NCBI GenBank assembly: GCA_035772405.1
Contig: JAYKKM010000145.1
Location: 241,501 to 305,500, forward strand
Reading direction: 5' to 3'
Length of the DNA: 64,000 nucleotides
Source of the DNA: Chrysogorgia sp. JL179-B06
Lineage: Eukaryota > Cnidaria > Anthozoa > Scleralcyonacea > Chrysogorgiidae
Below, in pieces: positions 1 to 11,400 of the stretch. Each line of letters begins with the position of its first letter. Position 1 is the first letter of the stretch. Both the position numbers and the translations under genes were made by a program. Below the pieces are notes generated by a model. That model made no database searches. It was given only the letters and a program-made list of their open reading frames with translations, and was not told where the DNA came from.

Positions 1-800
1 CCGCAATGCGTTGAATCTGAATGTAGAAATGAAGTATAAGTACATTTTTTATAGTTAATACAAGCTTCAAAGGTTCGGAAAAATCCAACTAATCAGCGAG
101 TCAATGCATAACTTTCCATACTGATGTTGACGTTCACGTTGTCTTCAAAACGTGAAAACGCCTTCACTGACGTCTATGTAGAACAAAGACGACGTCAAGT
201 TTACTTTTGGGACTTTAACTTATTCATGTTCTTTGTTTTGCATGAAAAAATCTATTGAAATAATACGGCGACCCGGTCTTAAGAAAACAGAACGGTGATA
301 GTGTCAGATAAGTAGCTTTAATTTTGTCTTAAAAACAAACCAAGGATGATTAGAGTTAAAATGAACCGTGAATGCGATTTATTCGTGCACATAGCAGCTT
401 CTTAACTTTCAAAGCACTTGCAATTAACTGAGTCGACGTAAAACTTAAACGGATTTTCACGTCGTCTCGAGAATGTTCAAATATTCTCGGTGACGTCGTG
501 TGTAGAGCGGCAACGTTGTTAATGTTGTTAATATTCTTCAGTACGCTACATGAATCTTTGTTTTGGATGAAAAATTCAATTGAAAGATCGAAGAAAGCTA
601 CCTTAAGTAAGAACAACGTGGACGTCAGTAATTCGTAATTTCTTTCAACGATAAAAGCCCAATCTTCTTATGCAACCATCACTATTCGCGTTACTTAATG
701 TTCCTATTTCCGGTTGGTGAATGTGTTCCTTCTTATGATCAGGCGAATTGATCTACCCATATCCTGCCTCATAGCTACGCGAAGGGTTTTTGTGTGTACA
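1..800. other. Intron sequence, no gene recognised
   Basis: This lies 3' of exon 38 in the dynein intron. I see no exon-like homology. A weak direct repeat is visible: stretches around 230-265 and 545-585 both contain TCTTTGTTTTG(C/G)ATGAAAAA followed by ATTGAAA. Confidence 0.5.
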
Positions 801-810
801 GCGTAACCCT

Positions 811-1096
811 TACGCGGACACCTCCCCAAATCGGACACCTCCCCTAAGCGGATACCTCTGCTGAGCGGACACCTCCCCTAAGCGGACACCTCCCCTAAGC
901 GGACATCTGTTCTAAGCGGACACCTCCCCTAAGCGGACACCTCTTCTAAGCGGACACCTCCCCTAAGCGGAGGACACCTCCCCTAAGCGGAGGACACCTC
1001 CCCTAAGCGGAGGACACCTCCCCTAAGCGGAGGACACCTCCCCTAAGCGGAGGACACCTCCCCTAAGCGGAGGACACCTCCCCTAAGCGAACACCA
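811..1096. repeat. Minisatellite of GCGGACACCTCCCCTAA units
   Basis: 17-bp units GCGGACACCTCCCCTAA pass into at least six near-perfect 20-bp units with an extra GAG (about 967-1086). The unit resembles the internal tandem motifs of pogo/Tigger-like transposon ends; that origin is inference. Confidence 0.85.
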
Positions 1097-1348
1097 ATCC
1101 GAGGTTCAAGAACTACGTGATAGTACACTCCTAGATCTTCCTAAACTAAACAGCAAAGTGGGACACTCAATGTTTTGTTATGCAGGAGCTTCTCTTCCTA
1201 AGCAAATCAGAGAAATTACTTCTTTCAATATTTTTAAACAAACGTTTTTTAACTATGTAGCTCTTAAATTTGTATACTGTTCATCCTGTTCATACCAGCT
1301 TTTTACAGCTGAAAGGGTCTTACAGTTTTAAATAAAGTTATTATTATT

Positions 1349-1574
1349 TAAGAAATAGAAAACATTTTCCGTGTTTACATACAGTTAGAGAAACACGAGT
1401 GGAAGTTTGAGTGTGAAGAGAACGAGAAATCAGTGGGAACACGAGCCCTTAGGGCGAGTGTTTCCACGCTATTTCGAGTATTTCGAGTATTTCCACGCTA
1501 TTTCGACATCTTCCACACTTTTACGAGTGTTTCTATAACTGTATGTAAACACGGAAAGATGTTTCCTATTTCTT
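1349..1574. mobile_element. Foldback MITE
   Basis: The ends are inverted copies: AGAAATAG then GTGTTTACATACAGTTAGAG on the left, and CTATAACTGTATGTAAACAC then CTATTTCT on the right. There is no ORF. A related 30-bp palindrome lies at 1828-1857. Confidence 0.75.
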
Positions 1575-1827
1575 TTATAAAATAACACTGAGGAAAAAAG
1601 TAATAAGACTCTTTTATTAAAATGATGAAAATATACATTCTCCACTCACGCTAGACAACGTCGCCGGCTGCTCAAATGAACATAGACGCTCTTAACTGTG
1701 AAGAAAAGCATCCAATCTTCTCGTTTTTCTTCTTATTGGCTGTCACAGAACATATTTATCGATATTTTAGCTGTTTGTGAGCAAAGGTTCGTCTTACAGT
1801 CCATTTTGTAAAAATGGCGGGAAAAAT

Positions 1828-1857
1828 CCATGTTTACATACAGTTATATAAACATGG
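1828..1857. repeat. Short palindrome related to the 1349-1574 MITE
   Basis: CCATGTTTACATACAG is followed by a near-inverse copy ending TATATAAACATGG. It shares the GTTTACATACAGTTA core with the preceding element. Confidence 0.55.
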
Positions 1858-1917
1858 CTTTTAGCCAATCACCGCTTGCGTTTACGAAATGTTATTTTAT
1901 AAAAGACATTTATTTAA

Positions 1918-2170
1918 CAAAACACTATATCTATAACCTCCCCTAAGCGGACATCTCCCCAAAGCGGACACATCCCCTAAGCGGAAACCTCCCCTAAGCG
2001 GACACCTCTAAGCGAACACCAGTCCGAGGTTCAAGCTATTCTTTAAGAAAACACTATGTCTATAACCTCCCTTAAGCGGACATCTCCCCTAAAGCAGACA
2101 CCAGTCCGTAGTTCAAGCTATTTATTTAACAAAACACTATGTCTATAACCTCCCTTAAGCGGACACCTCC
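1918..2170. repeat. Triplicated ~85-130-bp unit containing the GCGGACACC minisatellite
   Basis: The string AACACTAT(A/G)TCTATAACCTCCC occurs three times (about 1921, 2050, 2135). Each is followed by one or more GCGGACA(C/T)CTCCC units and, in the first two, CAGTCCG(A/T)(G)GTTCAAGCTA. It ends about 60 bp from the donor of exon 38. Confidence 0.75.
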
Positions 2171-2228
2171 CAAAAAAAATAGGAAGATCCAGAAAAATCC
2201 AGCTATATGCCTGTGTGCTAATTCTCAC

Positions 2229-2461
2229 CGTTTTAAGGTCGTTTTTGAAATGCTTTAACTGATACGCGCGCGATATCTTGGGTGAAAACAGTTCAATGCT
2301 GTGCATATGAGCAACGAGTGAGACTGCAGTCCTACGACCAACTCCACTTCGTCCAGCCATCAACAAAGAGCCACCAGGTTTAGTCAACACACGATCAACA
2401 CAGGCAACATTTTCAAGAACTTCTGTGAATATGAGAATGTTTAATTCTTTATTTTCACGGC
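2229..2461 (-). CDS. DYNC2H1: DYNC2H1 exon 38 (last in window), AAA4 Walker A
   Basis: The exon encodes [20 protein letters not shown], the AAA4 P-loop-like [10 protein letters not shown] and [20 protein letters not shown], ending at NDLKT. The P-loop Lys is Arg, as I recall for vertebrate DYNC2H1. The acceptor is CTTTTAG/GCCGTG and the donor AAACG/GTGAGA. The next exon lies before position 1. Confidence 0.95.
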
Positions 2462-5400
2462 CTAAAAGAGAAAAAGCATAGACAACGGTATTTAAGAAAA
2501 GGATTCTGCTTTGCCGAGTTTGCATAGCCGAGACGAAAGGTCGAGTGCTTACACAACTGCTAGAGAGTCCAAACTCTTCGAGTGTTTGCTAATGGTAACG
2601 AAAACACGGCAAAATTGTTTAACAGTAAACTGAACAATAACAAGTAAAGGAATTAGACGAACTTTATTTTCGTATCAAATGCTAAATTCTCTTTAGAATT
2701 ATGAATTATCTGAACTAATCACAATCCCGTCCTCACTGAGAACGAATGTGAATTGTGACGTAATTACCGTGTTTGCGTAGGGGAGTCAGTATTTGTACAG
2801 CAGTTCAAGTCGTGACGTTAATTTCAACACTATTTGGTTATTATCTAGGTACAAAACTAACCTTACCCAAAATCAAACCCTGATCCTAACCCTAACCGTT
2901 ATTCTAATCCTAACCCTAATAACCTTATTTCAGTGTAAAGTCAAACAATTTGAGGTGGTATTTTGACGTCACGACATGAACTGCTGTACATACTGTATAG
3001 TGAATCTCATGCAAATACGGTAATTGGCCAATCACAGCGTGCGAAAGATAACACTATTTTATAACGCATGAAAAAATATTGCACAGTTATACAACAGTTA
3101 TTTAAAATATTATTCTCCGATATGAAAAGCACAAAGTTGGACAGAATACTGCAGTGAAAGCGAAATCAAGCATTTTGAAGGTTAGCACATCGAGTCTTAG
3201 AGGTGGCGAATTTATTTGAAAACAACAATTTGAGTAATGCATGGAATTTTGATTTATCGAGGCACGTTGCTCGCAAAATATGCACTAGTTTTTTAAAAAA
3301 CTTGAAGTGTAACAGAAAATAAGTGCATGTGTACTAAAACGTGCAGAGGTAGACCAGCGTTTCTTGGTATCATTTTACGGCTATCAGATCAGTTTTATCT
3401 TCCAGTCCGTTTGTCGAATCAGATAGGGAGAATCCAGGAGCGGGGACTAAGAATTATTCTTCCGGATTTAAACTACGGGAAACATTAGCCATGCCTGCAG
3501 GCCTTGTCACTCTACCAAATCAATGGAAATCAATGGAATGGCACCAAATCAATGGAAATAGCCAGCGTGAACTGGCGAATATTTTACTGTCCCACCACCA
3601 TACATCCCGCTGACAATTATAACTTACGATCGTCAATATTATATAAACTCACAGATTTATGCACTATACCGCCAGAGCCAAATTATAAATATAAATATTT
3701 ACATCCTAGAGTAACTAAGTAACTAAAGAGAATTAAATGTACAACTAATATTAATAATATTAGTTGTACATTTAATTCTCTTTAGTTACTTAGTTACTCT
3801 AGGATGTAAATTTTTAACTCACATGTAATTCAGTCTTTGGACTGCGAGATGTACATTTTATTAAACAATTTATCTATCTTTATTTTGCAAAAAAATAGCC
3901 GGCTGGGCTGTATCTTCCCGCATGCTGACCAACTTATACCATTTTTTTTGTCTCAAAAAGAAGCTCCAACTTTCTAAATTGTCACTCAGTTTGTTAACTA
4001 AAAACGTCAATATAAAACGCACAACTCTGTTCTAAACTACAGGGGGTGACCAAAAAAAAGTGGCCCCCCATAAAAAGTAATAAACTCGTTACTTTTTTGT
4101 CATTTGTGTTTAGAAAGTGTTAGAAATGTTTTGTTTTTTGTATTATTTGGGCAGTTTTGTGGACTTGTGAGTTCGAATTGTTATTCTATGCAATAAACTG
4201 GTAGATAAATTGTATTTGGAGGGTTTTTGCTCTGAATACAAGATGGCCATTTTTTAACCAAAGCACACTAAACTATTAAATTATTATCATTGCAACTCTG
4301 CACAAATTGACAAGAAATAAACTGTAAAAATATGTAATAAATCTAGAAAGACTAATATGTAGCAAGCAATCTTTGTAGCTTGTAATTATGTGATTTAACC
4401 TTTCTAGAGATTTGAACAAAAATTATTAAAAACCAAAGTTATACCCGACTATGAGATTCTTCTATAGATTTAACTACTTAAGTGAAATGAGGAATTGTTT
4501 ACACAAGAAAACAATTTTATGGTATTGTATTAGTATATATCTGCTGGTGTCGGCTCTGTATATTTGCTTTTGGGGTGCACTATCTATTTCTGTAGCCATA
4601 ACTCATATGCACTGAAAGAAGACTACATTATTCAGTATTTAAACTCTACCTATATATGATGAAATTTTTTACATGATATGGAATTTATTGATTATTTTAG
4701 CCATTTTACTTTACTCAACATTTTCCGCCTAGTAAACCATTTGTTGTAAAAAGTACTCGAACTCTTTGGTGAAAATTTGTTTTAAAATGCCATATTGATT
4801 TTTTGTTAAAACCCTCCAAATTCAATTTATCTACCAGTCTATTGCTTAGAATAACATTTTGAACTCACAAGTCCACAAAACTGCCCAAATAATACAAAAA
4901 ACAAAACATTTCTAAGCACTTTCTTCAAAAAGTAACGAGTTTATTACTTTTTATGGGGGGCCACTTTTTTTTGGTCACCCCCTGTATACTCAAAAGATAA
5001 ACGCAGAAATGTGAGGAACTAGGGCTTTATATTTTGTTTCAACATAGGAACCATACACAACCTGCAGATGATAGCAAAGCTATTGACAATGGATTAAAGC
5101 AATGAGAACTTCAACATTTAGAAATACATGTAGAATACTTACCATACGTTAGCATCCCCTTTGTTAGCACCTGTTTCAAATCTGCAGGGTCTAAACGACC
5201 TAATGGACGACCAAATACTGAAGAATTAGTAGCACTTAAAGTAGAAGACGATTCCGACGTTTCTGATGCAACAGCTTTGACAGATCCACCCCAAGTAACA
5301 TAATAGGAGCTGTCCAAGTTATCAAGATGAACAGACCAGTCGGATCTAATGACTGATTTAATAATGGCGTCGCACTTTTCAACGTGTTCGCCGACCATTC

Positions 5401-8400
5401 GATCTCTGAATAGGCGTCTGGCTTCATAAGCACAGATTTCTAGAAGATGTTCGGCTGTTAATCCAACTGAAGTAGGGTCCACAGTATAGCGGAACAAGGC
5501 TAGCACCCAGTTCGTGAGATCACGAGGAGTAAATAGATAATGAGAGCAGTCATCAACAGTAAACTTGGAACGAACCTATGGAGAACAGCAAAGTGTTTCG
5601 CTACTTGTTTCGCTATATCTTCAAACAAATAAAATATTTATAGATGCTTGAAAATTATTCAAGCATACTATGGTAAATTGTCGCACGTACGAACTAGTAG
5701 ACAACGTAGCCTTCGTTCTGCCATCTGAGTTCTGGTAGTTCAATGGTTAGAGCGTCTAACCGGAGATCATGAAGGTTGCGGGTTCGATTCCCGTCTGGGG
5801 CCAGAAACTTTTTTCTGAGTTTGCGTTAAAGCTTGATAGCATACAATTAACTATATTGATAATAACCAAGCTGCAAGTACATTTAATATATTCAAGCTTA
5901 AATTTTACAAAGGCACAAGTATACTGAACGTGCTGGGTAAAGACACTATACAAATTGTTTTTGGAACTTAAAATCAATACATGCACATTTCGAACGAAGA
6001 GAGCTAGTCTCTTTGTCGGAAATTATTTAAGTTAATCGAAAGTCACGCGACTTGTTACCTATAGCCCTATTGAGAGTATCTATTCATTATGAAATCCTCG
6101 TACTTTTCCTCTTTTTTATGATCGCAATGATCGCCAGGTTTATGGTTTCCATATGATCGCAATGATCGCCAGGTTTATGGTTTCCATATGATCGCAATGA
6201 TCGCCAGGTTTATGGTTTCCATATGATCGCAATGATCGCCAGGTTTATGGTTTCCATATGATCGCAAAGATCGCCAGGTTTATGGTTTCCATATGATCGC
6301 AAGGATCGCAAGGTTTATGGTTTCCATATGATCGCAATGATCGCCAGGTTTATGGTTTCCATATGATCGCAATGATCGCCAGGTTTATGGTTTCCATATG
6401 ATCGCAAGGATCGCAAGGTTTATGGTTTCCATATGATCGCAATGATCACCAGGTTTATGGTTTCCATATGATCGCAATGATCGCCAGGTTTATGGTTTCC
6501 ATATGATCGCAAAGATCGCCAGGTTTATGGTTTCCATATGATCGCAATGATCGCAAGGTTTATGGTTTCCATATGATCGCAATGATCGCCAGGTTTATGG
6601 TTTCCATATGATCGCAATGATCGCCAGGTTTATGGTTTCCATATGATCGCAAAGATCGCCAGGTTTATGGTTTCCATATGATCGCAATGATCGCCAGGTT
6701 TATGGTTTCCATATGATCGCAAGGATCGCAAGGTTTATGGTTTCCATATGATCGCAATGATCGCCAGGTTTATGGTTTCCATATGATCGCAAGGATCGCA
6801 AGGTTTATGGTTTCCATATGATCGCAAAGATCGCCAGGTTTATGGTTTCCATATGATCGCAAGGATCGCAAGGTTTATGGTTTCCATATGATCGCAATGA
6901 TCGCCAGGTTTATGGTTTCCATATGATCGCAAGGATCGCAAGGTTTATGGTTTCCATATGATCGCAATGATCGCCAGGTTTATGGTTTCCATATGATCGC
7001 AATGATCGCCAGGTTTATGGTTTCCATATGATCGCAAAGATCGCCAGGTTTATGGTTTCCATATGATCGCAATGATCGCAAGGTTTATGGTTTCCATATG
7101 ATCGCAATGATCGCCAGGTTTATGGTTTCCATATGATCGCAATGATCGCCAGGTTTATGGTTTCCATATGATCGCAAAGATCGCCAGGTTTATGGTTTCC
7201 ATATGATCGCAATGATCGCCAGGTTTATGGTTTCCATATGATCGCAAGGATCGCCAGGTTTATGGTTTCCAGGTTTATGGATGACACAAACATTACAGCG
7301 GCCGGTGAATCAATTAATGATATTGAAATTGCAGTGAACTCTGATTTGGTAAACTTACGAAAATGGCTAATAGCAAACAAACTCAGCCTAAATGTGGCTA
7401 AAACAGAATTTATTCTTATTGGAACTAAACCTATGCTTAATAAAATTGGTGATTATCAATTAAAAATTACTATTGAAGACAAACCGATAAAACAAGTTTC
7501 CCAATACAAAGCTCTGGGTGTTATTGTTGATGAAAATTTATCTTGGAAAGCTAACACAGACAGTATATGTAAGAAAATATCATCGGGCCTATATGCTTTG
7601 AAACAAGTAAAAGAATTTGCTGATCAAAAGACTCTAAAGTGTTTATTCAATTCATTAATTCAACCTTATTTCAATTATTGTTGCGAAGTTTGGAATGTTT
7701 TCGGTGAGACCCAATCCAAACGTTTACAAAAACTGCAAAACAGAGCAGCACGTATTATAGCAAATATGCCTAATCAAACTGATCAACAAACTGCCTTAAA
7801 TGCTTTGGAATGGGAACCTTTACAAACACAGCGTCTAAAAGCCAAAGCAAAAATGATGTTCAAAGTTCTGAACAATATGGGGCCACATTCCCTCCATGAG
7901 TTATTTACATACAAAGACGAACTGTTTCACTATAATCTTCGTGAAAGTCACAGCTCAGTTTGTTTGCCGAATCCACGCACAAACTGCATGAAAAAGAGTT
8001 TTATGTTTGACGGAGCTGCGTTATGGAACTCCCTACCAGCTGACTTAAGAAAAAGTAAAACACGGTCCTATTTTGAAAGAAAAATCGCGACTCATGTTTT
8101 TTAACTACATTTTGTAAAATATAGAAACTATATTTTTGTAATTTTATATAACTGTATTATACTACTATTTGTTATTAACTGTATTACTATTTGTTATTAA
8201 CTGTATTACTATATAATATTTCTTGTATTTTGTGCTATAATTTTACACGCCTATCGTGGAAATCAGCATTTGCTGACGATATTAGCGTGGTTAAATAAAG
8301 TTATTCATTCATTCATTCCATATGATCGCAAGGATCGCAAGGTTTATGGTTTCCATATGATCGCAAGGATCGCAAGGTTTATGGTTTCCATATGATCGCA

Positions 8401-11400
8401 AAGATCGCCAGGTTTATGGTTTCCATATGATCGCAAGGATCGCAAGGTTTATGGTTTCCATATGATCGCAAGGATCGCAAGGTTTATGGTTTCCATATGA
8501 TCGCAATGATCGCCAGGTTTATGGTTTCCATATGATCGCAATGATCGCCAGGTTTATGGTTTCCATATGATCGCAATGATCGCCAGGTTTATGGTTTCCA
8601 TATGATCGCAAGGATCGCCAGGTTTATGGTTTCCATATGATCGCAAGGATCGCAAGGTTTATGGTTTCCATATGATCGCAATGATCGCCAGGTTTATGGT
8701 TTCCATATGATCGCAAAGATCGCCAGGTTTATGGTTTCCATATGATCGCAATGATCGCCAGGTTTATGGTTTCCATATGATCGCAAGGATCGCAAGGTTT
8801 ATGGTTTCCATATGATCGCAAGGATCGCAAGGTTTATGGTTTCCATATGATCGCAAGGATCGCAAGGTTTATGGTTTCCATATGATCGCAAGGATCGCAA
8901 TGAGCGCAGAACTCTTTATTTCTGCGATCGTTGCGATCCTTGCGATCATTGCAATTATATGGAAACCGGGCTTTAGCGATATCAAAATAAATTAAGATTG
9001 ATAAAGATTGATAAAGATGGCGGCAAATTAATATTCTATTGTGCGAGTATAAATTAGCCTTTTGAGCCTCGACTTGTGTGAAATTCTTTTGAATTATAAA
9101 CACAAGGTCGAAGCTCAAAAGGCTAATTTATATGCACATAAAAAATTTGGCCGCCAACCATGTGATGATATGTATGGAATCAGTGATAAAATGTCCTTCG
9201 CAAGCCTCGGGAGGATTTGTGAAATTCCCTTGGCTTTCAAGATATTTAATTACTAATATCCCCGATGTCATGGTATTACTTATAATAATTTGTACCGTTG
9301 GTATATGAATTGCATATTTGTTGGTTTGGTTTTGTTTTGTTTTGTTTTGTTTTGTTTTGTTTTGTTTTGTTTTGCTTCGTTTTGTTTTGCTTCGTTTTGT
9401 TTTGCTTCGTTTCGTTTCGTTTCGTTACGTTTTGCTTTGCTTCGTTTCGTTTTGTTTTGTTGTTTTAGTTTAATTTTGTTTTGATTTGTCTTGCGTTGTT
9501 TTGTTTAATTGCACTGGTTAAAACTCTAGATACCTGTTCATAGATGGTAACCATCGTGTGAGCGAGAGCTTGAATATTTTTTACGGCACCCCAAACAGGA
9601 TGAGAAGACAAACTGTGATGGAGAACAGGTCGTAGATAGGCACTGTAGATGGCTTGGAGCTGTTCGTTGTCGGGATAACTAATTAAGGAATAACATTAAA
9701 TTAAAACATGTGCACATCATTGCAATAAATTAATCAGGAACATAATACATTGGTTACACATTGGCTACATAGAACGTTACAACATACAATGGTTTATAAA
9801 GATACACGAAACTTTTTTTCAAAACCTTTACGTCACAACATACTGTACATAACTACGGTTACGAAATAATAACTTTTATAAAATGTGACAACTAATAGGT
9901 AAATAACTAATTGATTAGTTATTTACAAGTCAACTGCAATAGACATTATACCCGTGGAACTTCCATGGAGGGAGGCTGGGAATGAGCGTTACACAAAGAC
10001 AGACACGCGAACAAGCGTATTATTATTTTAAAGTGTTTATGCTGTAAAAAAATTCAGTTCGAAATAAACTCTCTTACTGTAAAGAACTATATAAATTATA
10101 AAGATTGGCGTTTACAACTCTTGCACATCTCACTTTGTTCTTGAGATATTAAGATTTGTTTGATATGTAAATGATCCTCACTATGACGTCATACTTATTG
10201 AAGAAGCCTGTATATCTTTGGGATTATGTAACGAAATTACGAAGTGTGTATGTATGTCCTACTGTATGATACTTACTATACGTACGAAGTTACGTTTCAA
10301 GTGATTTAAAAGTTATTATGCAGTGTGACGTCATAGTGAAGATCATTTACATATCAAACAAATCTTATTATCTTAAGAACAAAGTGAGATATGGAAGAGT
10401 TGTAAACGCCAATATTTATAATTTCTATATTTCAAGAGAGTTTATTTCGAACTGGATTTTTCACAACATAAACACTTTAAATACTTTACCGGGCGGGAGG
10501 TCTTTACGGGCAAAAATATCTTTGTACAAAAAGACCAAGGCAGGATAATTTTGTCGTAAAGACCGACTAAACGAGGTTCTCGATTTTTTCGTAAATTTTT
10601 AAACCTTTTCAGTTGTTTTGTAATGACCGGCCTTAACCGGTTTGTAAAGACCGCTCAGGAATCAATCAGATTGCAGAAAAGCATAGAGCCAAGCCATATA
10701 ATAAAGATGTGTATGCCTTGTTCTTGTGTAAATATTCTTTTTGAATTAAGGTTACGAACAATGTCTAATGTTTACACGTGTGAATTTTATAAATAATTTT
10801 AAAAAACAGCAAGATAAAACACGTCCGATGGTACATATTAAGATTACTTACTCGATAGCGCAGATGCGTACAATTGACGTAAATCGACTAGATAGCTTAT
10901 GCCGTCCCAGGCCACTTCCAGCAGTCATTGATGCAACAATTTGAACACCTTCCAAACCAACCCATTCTAGGTTTGAGTCGTAAAATCCTTTGTAGGTAAG
11001 AACCTGTGAAAATGATCTGCGTTAGTAAACATACTGCCGTTATACTTGATCGAGGGTTTGTACGTCATTTGATTATACAAGTAAATAACATGGTAAAAAG
11101 TTGTATGGAATTTGTGTGATAATGCTGTTCTTAATGTTATTAAGGAAAAATTGGAAATGTGCTTTTTCATTAAAGTGCTCCTGTGATCACATTTAAGTGC
11201 TCCTGTGATCACTTTACATATTTGTAAAGAGCATGCATGGTGTTCTTAATTAACTTGCCAAATTTCAAGCAATTGCGAGCATAGGAAGTTGCCTTTTCAG
11301 ACTGTTTTTTACGAAATTATACGGCCGCCATTATTCGAACATGTTCCGGACGCTTACAGTAGGTTGCGATTAGAGGAAGTGACGTCAAAGACTCAACACA

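Noticed and set aside
5731..5801. Functional tRNA gene
   Set aside because: Internal promoter boxes are visible but the acceptor stem does not pair; related degraded copies occur at 37309 and 59043.
7238..8104. Intact host ORF of 288 codons
   Set aside because: The start lies in satellite DNA and the body is the C-terminal end of a LINE reverse transcriptase.
6118..8905. CRISPR-like array of regular 35-bp repeats
   Set aside because: The units are contiguous with no unique spacers, and the context is an animal intron.
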